Part shown: one piece after another, positions 1-6,251 of the stretch | Layout: every line of letters begins with the position of its first letter | Position numbering within the stretch: the stretch's first letter is position 1 | Source: Chitinophagaceae bacterium | GTDB taxonomy: Bacteria > Bacteroidota > Bacteroidia > Chitinophagales > Chitinophagaceae | Assembly (NCBI GenBank): GCA_021738605.1 | Contig: JAIPBY010000101.1 | Location: 1-8,431 of the forward strand | Reading direction: 5' to 3' | Length of the DNA: 8,431 nucleotides | Made by a program: the position numbers and the translations under genes | The notes under the pieces: model-generated | Seen by the model: the letters and a program-made list of their open reading frames with translations, nothing else | The model's database searches: none | Told to the model about the DNA's origin: nothing

Positions 1-818
1 CCAGTTGCACCATTGGTTGCATCAGACTTCAAACGAAGATAAACAGTTGTTGTAGCAACAGTTCCGGATGTAGCGGCAATGGATACAGAACTTGCATATC
101 CGGACCCAGAACTAAGCGAAACTTCATAACCTGTAGGCGCAGTAGCTGTGATTGGTGAAGTACCTAAATTTTGTCCAGAAACAGTAACAGATTGAGCAGT
201 TGATGCAGTGCCAGCACATGAGGAAAAGGCTGTAAATGAACCCGTAGTGATGATTTTGGGTTGAGACAAGAGCCCATTTAAGTACGTATCAACCCTATCG
301 GAGGATGATCCAATAGAAGTATTCGAAGAAAAATATGCTTCATTACCAGGAATAACAAAGACATAGGCTTCCCCGGTATATGTAATAGCATTAGGAGTGG
401 TCAAAGGATCAATGACAGCATTGCTGGAATTGATGGGTTGCCCACTTCCATTTACACGCATTGCAGCGATATAAAGCCCTTGATCTGTAGAACCTTGTTT
501 TATTGGTCTGGAAGCATTTACAAGTATGGAAACTTCCTGACCACTTGCATCGGTATATTTGAGATATCCAACCACGTTGTTGCCATTGAATGTTACATCG
601 CTGGCGTTATAAGAAACAAATCTGAAGTTAGTACCAACAAGTTTTGTTGATGAACTTATGGTGATAGAGCTGGTCTCTTCACCATAAGTGGTTCCAGCAG
701 CACCTTTGTATACCTCACTAAAAAAAACTTCAGCAGCCCGAGACTCCTGCGTTGAAACAAATGGCAATACAAAGGCTAGCAACAAAAACGATAACGCTTT
801 TCTAATTGACACAGTCAT
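1..818 (-). CDS. Large secreted Ig-like repeat surface protein, N-terminal part (runs off window)
   Basis: The open frame has no stop from the ATG at 818 down to the left edge, giving at least 272 residues with the C-terminus missing. Residues 1-29 form a signal peptide: Arg6-Lys7, a hydrophobic core LSFLLLAFVLPFV, and a likely cleavage near SRA-A at 28/29. Residues about 30-185 form a Ser/Thr/Asn-rich, probably beta-rich domain that I do not recognise. From about residue 187 the sequence changes to the Ig-like repeat type common in giant Bacteroidota extracellular proteins, with AQSVTVSGQNL, then APTGYEVSLSSGSGY, then SGTVATTTVYLRL. Such proteins often carry many repeats and a type IX secretion C-terminal domain, but neither can be checked here. 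The role is probably cell-surface or adhesin-like, by inference. It lies downstream of, and in the same orientation as, an AraC-type regulator, with an operator-like array between them. To my eye base composition is more AT-rich than in the genes at the right of the window. Confidence 0.85.
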   Translation of the reverse strand, partial: MTVSIRKALSFLLLAFVLPFVSTQESRAAEVFFSEVYKGAAGTTYGEETSSITISSSTKLVGTNFRFVSYNASDVTFNGNNVVGYLKYTDASGQEVSILVNASRPIKQGSTDQGLYIAAMRVNGSGQPINSSNAVIDPLTTPNAITYTGEAYVFVIPGNEAYFSSNTSIGSSSDRVDTYLNGLLSQPKIITTGSFTAFSSCAGTASTAQSVTVSGQNLGTSPITATAPTGYEVSLSSGSGYASSVSIAATSGTVATTTVYLRLKSDATNGAT

Positions 819-930
819 GAACAATTATTTTAAATTAAAACATTGATAAAGGATTTCCAGGAAGGGAAATTGGAGTATGGATTTTCAAAAGATATAAACA
901 TCCTTACCGACAAGATGGATTATAGTGATA

Positions 931-958
931 CAAATAAAGCTCAAAAAATACGGTTCAA
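931..958 (-). promoter_or_regulatory. Candidate Bacteroidota-type promoter for the secreted repeat protein
   Basis: On the minus strand, TTG (956-958) is followed after 17 bases by TTTATTTG (931-938). This resembles the phylum's -33 TTG and -7 TAnnTTTG elements with one mismatch in the -7 box. The 13-mer GCTTTATTTGTAT that contains the -7 box also occurs at 4929-4941, just before the TerB-like gene. Transcription would begin near 925 and leave a leader of about 100 bases. This is a motif match only. Confidence 0.4.
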
Positions 959-976
959 CAAAAAATACAAATTTTA

Positions 977-1088
977 AATTGTTTACTTTCCTGATTTAAT
1001 TGTGTACTTTTTTTAGATATTGAAATCCAGGTGCATTTTGTCCACTTTATCGCAACAAAACTGACAAGATTGTAAAAAAGTAAACAAT
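977..1088. promoter_or_regulatory. Operator-like array: four TTGTnnACTTT half-sites
   Basis: Four copies of TTGTnnACTTT lie in this region. On the plus strand they are TTGTTTACTTT (979-989), TTGTGTACTTT (1000-1010) and TTGTCCACTTT (1038-1048). The fourth is inverted, AAAGTAAACAA (1077-1087). The first two extend to AATTGTKTACTTT and are offset by exactly 21 bp, two helical turns, which is the half-site period known for AraC at araI1-araI2. The first and fourth match over 12 bp as a perfect inverted repeat (978-989 with 1077-1088). The array starts about 20 bp upstream of the candidate -33 box of the repeat-protein gene, where an activator would be expected to bind. It lies just past the stop codon of the AraC-type gene. 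Binding is inferred. Confidence 0.55.
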
Positions 1089-1112
1089 CCAAAGAATTTA
1101 CACTACTAAAAA

Positions 1113-2393
1113 CTACTTTTCACTGCGATAGTAATCAAGCATCTGATTGGGGGAATCAAAGCTGGAATACTTTTTAAAAGCCTTGTAAAAACCTGATCTG
1201 GAACTAAAACCAACCATTTTAGCAATAGCATCAATCGAAAAATTCAATATTTCTGCCTTTTTTTGCAACAATTCCTCTAGACAAACAAACCGGATCTTGT
1301 TGACATATTCGGGAAAACCCATACCAAGGGTTGATTTTATTGCACTGGAAACAATTCTGGGGTGAAGCAAAAGCGCCTTTGAAAGATCTGAAAGGGAGAA
1401 TTCTGGATCCAAATATGGTTGATGAAGCTGAATATATTGTTCAATTCTTGTCATGGTTTCTGTTTTGACCACCGTTTCCATGACTTTTCCATCGGTAAAT
1501 TGTCGCCCTGAATGCAGGGATTCAACATCCGGCAGGGCATCAATCTCTTTTTTCTTTGTATCCCCTTGATAACCAGCATATTGAAGGTCTGGAGATAAAA
1601 TTGCGTTTTCGAAAAGCAATCCTTTCATCAATTCTGGCCTTGCTATCAAAAAGAAGGCACTGGCAATGATTTCTACACAAACCAAGGTCATCTGAACCAA
1701 GATTGTATCATTGAAGAATTCAATCCATATTGCAGACACAAGAATAGCAACCCCCAAAAATGATTGAAGTATGGTGTCGAAATATAACCAAGCAATCAGT
1801 ACCCCATTGTTGCTTTGAAGCTCTGCAGTGGCAAACTTTTTGAAATCGAAAAGCATTTTCCACATAAAAACAAGATATCCAAGAAAAAATACAAATTTCA
1901 TGCGCAGCATAACAACATATGAGAGCCCGAATGCATCCGGCTTGTACCAAGGACTGGAGTAAGCGCTTTTATTGTAAATGATTGCTAGCTTTTCAGCTCC
2001 TGAAAGCATGAAGATGGGTATTAACCCAATAGTAGACACCAAAAATGGGATAAAATGCAACAGATCCTTATTCTGGAATTTCTGATAAGGCCTCAATGTT
2101 GTTCTGCAAAACAGGTAACAAAGGGGGCCAAAAAGAAATTGCATGGGAGAAACCACTCTATAAAGGTGAGGCAATCGTGCTATTAGTCCATTTGAAATAG
2201 AAAGATTGACAAACAGACTTATTACATATATAAAATAAACCGATATGAAGAAATAATAAGCCAATGGTTTACGACGGATCAAAAATGCCGAGGTAAAAAT
2301 GAACCCAAACAATGAAATGCTAAAAAAAGAATCAACCAAATATGACATGAGAGGCAAAATGATAAACGAGAACCAAAAATAGAGAAAGATCAT
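1113..2393 (-). CDS. Membrane-anchored AraC-family transcriptional regulator (7-8 TM sensor plus HTH)
   Basis: This 426-residue protein has two parts. Residues 1 to about 255 hold seven or eight hydrophobic segments (roughly 2-20, 22-40, 43-64, 80-100, 111-131, 160-183, 199-227 and 231-255). The segment GLIARLPHLYRVVSPMQFLF is typical of Bacteroidota membrane proteins with this architecture. After a soluble linker (about 256-315), residues 320-420 form an AraC-type domain. Its first helix-turn-helix begins near FSLSDLSKALLLHPRIVSSAIK (F332), and the second is in FSIDAIAKMVGFSSRSGFYKAF, with the family's usual IA..VGF.S.S.FY.AFKK pattern. The protein would sense an unknown signal in the membrane and bind DNA from the inner face. 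The start at 2393 is the longest option; Met16 is an alternative that would remove the first membrane segment. The operator-like repeats beyond its stop suggest it controls the downstream surface-protein gene, and perhaps itself. Confidence 0.88.
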   Translation of the reverse strand: MIFLYFWFSFIILPLMSYLVDSFFSISLFGFIFTSAFLIRRKPLAYYFFISVYFIYVISLFVNLSISNGLIARLPHLYRVVSPMQFLFGPLCYLFCRTTLRPYQKFQNKDLLHFIPFLVSTIGLIPIFMLSGAEKLAIIYNKSAYSSPWYKPDAFGLSYVVMLRMKFVFFLGYLVFMWKMLFDFKKFATAELQSNNGVLIAWLYFDTILQSFLGVAILVSAIWIEFFNDTILVQMTLVCVEIIASAFFLIARPELMKGLLFENAILSPDLQYAGYQGDTKKKEIDALPDVESLHSGRQFTDGKVMETVVKTETMTRIEQYIQLHQPYLDPEFSLSDLSKALLLHPRIVSSAIKSTLGMGFPEYVNKIRFVCLEELLQKKAEILNFSIDAIAKMVGFSSRSGFYKAFKKYSSFDSPNQMLDYYRSEK

Positions 2394-2438
2394 TGCTTAT
2401 GGGTAGCTAATTTGGATTTTTAATGGTTTATCATTGCA

Positions 2439-2451
2439 GTTGAATTTCAAC
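2439..2451. promoter_or_regulatory. Perfect 13-bp palindrome in the divergent AraC/PAP2 spacer
   Basis: GTTGAATTTCAAC has two perfect 6-bp arms around a single T. It lies in the 67-bp gap between the divergent regulator and PAP2 genes, 9 bp before the PAP2 ATG. It could be an operator for either gene. A 13-bp palindrome in AT-rich DNA can also arise by chance, and it does not resemble the TTGTnnACTTT sites. Confidence 0.25.
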
Positions 2452-2460
2452 ATCATTAAA

Positions 2461-3147
2461 ATGAGATCTGCCAACAAGTTGCTACTGGTACTATCACTGT
2501 GCTTCTCTTTCCAAGTAAATTCGTTCGGATATTCGTTCTTAGCTGAAGACTCTGTACCAGTTAAACAGAATATCAAACAATGGGTTGCTCCAGCTGCCCT
2601 TTTCACTGCAGGCTCAGGCATTGCAGCCATACCATCACTCAGAAAACTTGAGACCAGGATATACGATGGATTCAATCCCAAAAGAGAAATTACACATATC
2701 GATGATTATACGCAGTACCTGCCGGCATTGGCCGTTTTTACACTGGATGCAGCAGGCATGAAAGGTAAAAACAAACCCCAACAACAATTGCTTTTATACG
2801 CATTGGGAAACATCACTGCCGCAGCCATCGTTCAGCCGATGAAAAGAATTATTGGAAGGGAGCGCCCCAACAATTCCGATTTCCGCTCTTTCCCATCAGG
2901 GCATACCAGTACAGCATTTGTAGCAGCAGAATTTTTGTACCAGGAATTCGGGCATCACTCACCCTGGATCAGTGTTGCAGGGTATGCAACGGCAGCTGCA
3001 ACGGGCTACCTCAGGCTCTACAACAATCAACATTGGCTTGGCGATGTGCTGGCAGGTGCTGCTATCGGCATGGCTTCAACCAAACTGGTTTACTGGATGA
3101 AGAGAGAAATTAACAAAAAAAAGAAGCTGAAAACCCAAGGGTTCTGA
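2461..3147 (+). CDS. PAP2-superfamily lipid phosphatase, exported or membrane
   Basis: This 228-residue protein carries the three phosphatase motifs of the type 2 phosphatidic acid phosphatase family. Motif 1 is KRIIGRERP (K128 to P136, KX6RP). Motif 2 is FPSGHTS, with H148. Motif 3 is RLYNNQHWLGD, with R185, H191 and D195. In motif 3 the usual Ser before Arg is Leu, a common variant. The ATG at 2461 is preferred over an upstream in-frame TTG at 2434, because it starts a clean signal sequence (RSANKLLLVLSLCFSFQVNS). Several hydrophobic segments surround the motifs, and the tail is very basic (INKKKKLK). Family members remove phosphate from lipid phosphates such as undecaprenyl pyrophosphate, phosphatidic acid or lipid A; the substrate here cannot be told. 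The gene is divergent from the regulator and ends 3 bp from the end of crtY, tail to tail. Confidence 0.9.
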   Translation: MRSANKLLLVLSLCFSFQVNSFGYSFLAEDSVPVKQNIKQWVAPAALFTAGSGIAAIPSLRKLETRIYDGFNPKREITHIDDYTQYLPALAVFTLDAAGMKGKNKPQQQLLLYALGNITAAAIVQPMKRIIGRERPNNSDFRSFPSGHTSTAFVAAEFLYQEFGHHSPWISVAGYATAAATGYLRLYNNQHWLGDVLAGAAIGMASTKLVYWMKREINKKKKLKTQGF

Positions 3148-3150
3148 TGG

Positions 3151-4305
3151 CTATTTGATCAGCTCTTTCCATCCCGCCTTCATGAAAGGCCACTGGGGAA
3201 GGGTATTCAACAGGAACAGCTCTTGGGGCAACTTTGTCTCATTGTCAAGAAACCTGAATATGCGTTGGATGGGATTTCGGCTGAACAACAGGGTGAAAAT
3301 CCTCGCGCCCGACATCTTTTTATAGAACAACATGTGTAACAAAACCCTGTCATACCACATGAATCTTTTCTGTAAAACCGATTTTTGGAGGAAGGGATTT
3401 CCTGAAAGCACCAATTGGTCTACCACAGCAGCAACATGCTTCTGGATGAACCTGAAGGTATATCCGCTAGAAGGTTTTGTCTGCCCCCCGGCTGTTCCCA
3501 AATGAACAATATTTCCATTGACGGCTGGGAAAACATGGTCTGTCATTGGGATGACCCCAAACTCCTCTTCAAGCAAAGTGTAATCAGTAATTTTTAGGTA
3601 ATCCTTCAAATAGTGGCGAAGGCCCTCATCATATTCAGCCTGCTCCAGAAGAGAGGGCGTAAAGAGGGTGAATTCAACCAAGGCCTTCCTGTCTGAAAAA
3701 GGCATCACATAAACAAAAGTTGTTCCATGGTCCTGTGCAACACGAAAATCCATGAGTGTTGGCTCGGAAGGATCAAACACAGCTTCTTTTGTTTCAACGA
3801 TCCAACCCTTGAAATGCTGCAAAAGGTAATAGGTTTTGTCGGCCAGTACAGGTTGTTCAAATAGGATGCTGTTGAAGGCAAATTCTCCCCTAAAAATTTC
3901 ATTTCCTGCACGGACTTCAACCCCTCCATCCACATTTTCAATTCCTTTGACGGCCTCATGCACCATATCAACCCTACCCGACTGGGCCATTTTTTCGTAA
4001 CAATAGTTGTAGAAATCAATCCCCCGGATCATTTTGTAGGCATAAGGACCCAGATTTTTCAATGCATCATATCCCAAGCCATGGAACCAGGCCTTGCCCC
4101 ATTTGCGAAAAACAATTTCCTCAAAAAATCCGGAACTTTTTTCCCAATAACACCAGGTGCGATCATTGGTGCGGTTTTGCTCTTTCTCAATCAACAGGAT
4201 TGTCTTGCCTGCCAGGGATGGGGCTTGCAGCACATGGAGGATAAAACTCAACCCTGCACAGCCACCGCCTGTAACGATATAATCATATTTATCCTTCAGG
4301 GGCAT
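3151..4305 (-). CDS. crtY: Lycopene beta-cyclase, FAD-dependent CrtY type
   Basis: This enzyme cyclises both ends of lycopene to give beta-carotene at the membrane. The 384 residues match the usual CrtY length. An N-terminal dinucleotide-binding fold is visible: TGGGCAG (residues 12-18) after strand YDYIV, then ILLIEKE with acidic E40 closing the second strand. RTWCYWE (49-55) is characteristic of bacterial lycopene cyclases. LVEFTLF with E211 aligns with the CrtY segment carrying the essential acidic residue (FLEDT/LIEDT type). GTAGGQTKPSSGYTF, near residues 270-286, is the conserved glycine-rich C-terminal signature. The first 17 bp overlap the end of crtZ, so the two are probably translationally coupled and crtZ is transcribed first. 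The 3' end faces the PAP2 gene with only 3 bp between, and no convincing terminator is visible. Confidence 0.95.
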   Translation of the reverse strand: MPLKDKYDYIVTGGGCAGLSFILHVLQAPSLAGKTILLIEKEQNRTNDRTWCYWEKSSGFFEEIVFRKWGKAWFHGLGYDALKNLGPYAYKMIRGIDFYNYCYEKMAQSGRVDMVHEAVKGIENVDGGVEVRAGNEIFRGEFAFNSILFEQPVLADKTYYLLQHFKGWIVETKEAVFDPSEPTLMDFRVAQDHGTTFVYVMPFSDRKALVEFTLFTPSLLEQAEYDEGLRHYLKDYLKITDYTLLEEEFGVIPMTDHVFPAVNGNIVHLGTAGGQTKPSSGYTFRFIQKHVAAVVDQLVLSGNPFLQKSVLQKRFMWYDRVLLHMLFYKKMSGARIFTLLFSRNPIQRIFRFLDNETKLPQELFLLNTLPQWPFMKAGWKELIK

Positions 4306-4795
4306 ATTCCACCTTCTTGCCTTTCATGAGTTGCTTGTCACGCCTTACCTTTTCCCAGTATTTTTTGTGAACATATAACATACCGAAACTCTCACCCTGG
4401 TGTTTGTGCAGGTGCTTATGGTGCATCTTGTGGGCCCAACGGATGGCACGGATATAGGTATTGTTGCTTCTCGAAAACCACTTGAATCGCTGGTGAATGA
4501 TCACATCATGAACAATAAAATAGGCAAAACCATAGGCCATGATGCCAAAGCCGATGCCATGCAGCCACCAAAAACCTGGGGTTTGCATGCCGTACATGAT
4601 GCTCAACATGCTGGGGATTGCAAAAATCACAAAAAAAGCATCGTTCTTCTCAAAAAAACCAGGCTCCACCTGGTGGTGGTCTTTATGGAGGTACCAAAGA
4701 AAACCATGCATGACCCAGCGGTGGGTACACCAGGTAATGGCTTCCATCAGCAAAAAAACACCCAATACAATCAAAAAATACAGAACGGCTATCAT
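4289..4795 (-). CDS. crtZ: Beta-carotene 3-hydroxylase, CrtZ type
   Basis: This 168-residue membrane di-iron oxygenase adds hydroxyl groups at C3 and C3' of beta-carotene rings, giving zeaxanthin by way of cryptoxanthin. All four histidine clusters of the fatty-acid-hydroxylase/CrtZ family are present: H25-X4-H30 (HRWVMH), H37-X2-H40-H41 (HKDHH), H96-X4-H101 (HDVIIH) and H122-X2-H125-H126 (HKMHH). They are separated by hydrophobic stretches at about 2-20 and 54-95. The ATG at 4795 opens the first membrane helix and gives the family's usual length. It is the first gene of a crtZ-crtY pair with a 17-bp overlap. The phytoene synthase and desaturase genes often found nearby are absent: the upstream neighbour is a divergent TerB-like gene. 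The last pathway steps therefore appear to be a separate unit in this genome. Confidence 0.95.
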   Translation of the reverse strand: MIAVLYFLIVLGVFLLMEAITWCTHRWVMHGFLWYLHKDHHQVEPGFFEKNDAFFVIFAIPSMLSIMYGMQTPGFWWLHGIGFGIMAYGFAYFIVHDVIIHQRFKWFSRSNNTYIRAIRWAHKMHHKHLHKHQGESFGMLYVHKKYWEKVRRDKQLMKGKKVEYAPEG

Positions 4796-4928
4796 GTGTG
4801 TAAAGTTAAGGCAATGTATGATTAGTAAACACGGGAACTGTCTTCAATGTTCGCCGTCAACTGAAAAGGTCCATGATAAATAAAATGAATGATGATGATA
4901 TCCGTCAGCCAAACTGGATGGCGGGAAT

Positions 4929-4941
4929 GCTTTATTTGTAT
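4929..4941 (+). promoter_or_regulatory. Candidate -7 element for the terB-like/usp transcript
   Basis: GCTTTATTTGTAT ends 13 bp before the ATG at 4955. Its core TTTATTTG (4931-4938) matches the Bacteroidota TAnnTTTG element except at one base, and the whole 13-mer is identical to the one on the minus strand before the secreted repeat protein. No clear TTG -33 box is seen at normal spacing, so confidence is low. Confidence 0.35.
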
Positions 4942-4954
4942 AAATATTCCAGCC

Positions 4955-5368
4955 ATGGGCACCGCATTGTTTTATAAGGAATTGGGTAAGTTATTGTACG
5001 CGATTGCCATCGCAGACGAAACGGTAACTGAACAGGAAAAGGCAGCGGTGAGCAAACTGATCAGGGAAAGGCTGTTGCACAAGGAAATGGATGAAGACCG
5101 CTTTGGATCAAATGAGGCTTGGATTACACAGTTTTCTTTTGATACTGCAGAAGACAGCTATACCAATGCAGAAGAGGCGTTTCAGGAATTTCTGGACTTC
5201 GCAAAGGCCTTTAAACACGATTTGACCGACCAAGACCTGGACGTATGCATCAGTCTTTCGGAACACATGGCAGACGCTTACCACCATGTCAACGAAAAAG
5301 AACATGCCATGCTCAAAGAATTGCGTGAATTCCTGAAAACAATCAACGGACCAAAACTTATTTTTTAA
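4955..5368 (+). CDS. Small TerB-like (tellurite-resistance B family) helical protein
   Basis: This protein of 137 residues has no signal peptide or membrane segment. The N-terminal part (FYKELGKLLYAIAIADETVTEQEK, about residues 5-30) follows the TerB pattern of a helix leading to an acidic IADETVTEQE loop, then a second helix (AAVSKLIRERLL). The rest is acidic and helical (EEAFQEFLDFAKAF, DVCISLSEHMADAY, EHAMLKELREFLK). An earlier in-frame ATG at 4889 would add 22 residues that look unrelated to the fold and would cover the candidate promoter, so the start at 4955 is preferred. TerB-like domains are widespread small cytoplasmic proteins linked to metal binding and stress; true tellurite resistance should not be assumed. 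The universal stress gene follows after 21 bp, so the two are probably co-transcribed. Confidence 0.75.
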   Translation: MGTALFYKELGKLLYAIAIADETVTEQEKAAVSKLIRERLLHKEMDEDRFGSNEAWITQFSFDTAEDSYTNAEEAFQEFLDFAKAFKHDLTDQDLDVCISLSEHMADAYHHVNEKEHAMLKELREFLKTINGPKLIF

Positions 5369-5389
5369 TACCCCTCAAATCAACCCAGC

Positions 5390-6211
5390 ATGAAAAAAAT
5401 TCTCCTTGTTTTTGACGGCAGCCATTTTTCTGAAGGCGCTTTCCGCATGGTTACCTTTCTCAATGAATTTGAGCCAATCCTGGCGACAGGCGTATTCCTT
5501 CAACCCATTGACTACCGCGACATTATTGGGTACAGCGGCATGGGAACCGCAACGCCCATCACTGTTGCACCCAATGAGACGGATGAAGGACTGATCAACC
5601 GGAACATGCGGTACTTTGAACAAAAATGCGAACATGCTGGGCTTGAATTCAGAAGCCACCGCGACACAGATCTTTTTGCCCTGCAGGAACTGCAAACGGA
5701 AACCAGGTTCGCAGACCTCATGATCCTGAGCAGTGAAATATTCTATGAAAATATAGGCAATGAGCAACCCAATGACTACCTCAGGAAAGTGCTTCGGCAA
5801 ACAGAATGCCCTGTCCTGCTGGTACCGGAAAAATATGCACTGCCCAGCAAAATCATGTTGGCCTATGACGGAAAAGCAGATGCTGTCTTTGCGATCAAGC
5901 AATTCACCTATCTTTTCCCCCAATTGTTTCATTGGGAAACCAAGTTGATTTCACTTGAGGATGAAAATGAACCCCTCCCACACCAGGAGCTGATTGAAGA
6001 ATTGGCGGCCAAGCATTTCTCCAACCTGACCCTTGAAGCTGTTACACACGAAACTGCCGAAACTTTTGCCAATTGGGTGGCTGAACAAACAGAATACATG
6101 CTGGTGACAGGGGCCTACGGAAGAAGTGAGCTGTCCAACCTGTTCAAAAAAAGCTTCCTCTCTGATGTGATCGGACAGCACAAGATACCCGTGTTTGTTG
6201 CGCACAAGTAG
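5390..6211 (+). CDS. Tandem-domain universal stress protein (UspA family)
   Basis: These 273 residues comprise two UspA folds. Domain 1 (about 1-147) starts with KKILLVFDGS and closes with LRQTECPVLLVPEK. Domain 2 (about 153-273) starts with SKIMLAYDGK and closes with IGQHKIPVFVAHK. In domain 2 the nucleotide-binding motif GX2GX9G(S/T) is mostly kept (G241, G244, S255), but the last glycine is Lys254. Domain 1 has no recognisable motif, so ATP binding may be weak or lost. No signal peptide is present and the protein should be cytoplasmic. Tandem universal stress proteins of this length are common in Bacteroidota and are linked to starvation and redox stress. The gene follows the TerB-like gene by 21 bp and ends 40 bp before the next gene, which has its own promoter. 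Confidence 0.9.
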   Translation: MKKILLVFDGSHFSEGAFRMVTFLNEFEPILATGVFLQPIDYRDIIGYSGMGTATPITVAPNETDEGLINRNMRYFEQKCEHAGLEFRSHRDTDLFALQELQTETRFADLMILSSEIFYENIGNEQPNDYLRKVLRQTECPVLLVPEKYALPSKIMLAYDGKADAVFAIKQFTYLFPQLFHWETKLISLEDENEPLPHQELIEELAAKHFSNLTLEAVTHETAETFANWVAEQTEYMLVTGAYGRSELSNLFKKSFLSDVIGQHKIPVFVAHK

Positions 6212-6232
6212 ACGTCAAAACTGCTACCTTTG
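6198..6232 (+). promoter_or_regulatory. Promoter of the deoxyhypusine-synthase-like gene (TTG ... TACCTTTG)
   Basis: TACCTTTG (6225-6232) is an exact match to the Bacteroidota -7 consensus TAnnTTTG. The nearest upstream TTG is at 6198-6200, a slightly long spacing of 24 bases; it lies inside the end of the universal stress gene. Transcription would start near 6238-6240, leaving a leader of only about 12-14 bases before the ATG at 6252. Confidence 0.6.
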
Positions 6233-6251
6233 CCCCTCTTAAATCAAGCAT

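Noticed and set aside
438..650. 70-residue plus-strand frame at the left end
   Set aside because: It is a shadow of the minus-strand secreted repeat protein, whose frame is open over the whole stretch and begins with a signal peptide.
978..1088. The 12-bp inverted repeat as an intrinsic terminator of the AraC-type gene
   Set aside because: The arms are 87 bp apart, far too long a loop for an intrinsic terminator, and more motif copies lie between them, which fits protein-binding sites better.
2434..2460. TTG start extending the PAP2 protein by 9 residues
   Set aside because: The ATG at 2461 starts a proper signal sequence, while the extension adds polar residues ahead of it and overlaps the palindrome.
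2397..2681. 94-residue minus-strand frame upstream of the AraC-type gene
   Set aside because: It overlaps the signal peptide and N-terminus of the PAP2 gene on the other strand and has no family resemblance.
3132..3143. AACCCAAGGGTT as a terminator between PAP2 and crtY
   Set aside because: The arms are only 5 bp with a 2-base loop, there is no U-run, and the site lies inside the PAP2 coding end.
4791..4808. TAACTTTA on the minus strand just before crtZ as its -7 promoter element
   Set aside because: It lies only 5 bases from the ATG, which would place the transcription start at or inside the start codon, and the last base of the consensus is wrong.
5375..5932. 185-residue minus-strand open frame opposite the universal stress gene
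   Set aside because: It is antisense to a gene with clear UspA domains and shows no domain features of its own.
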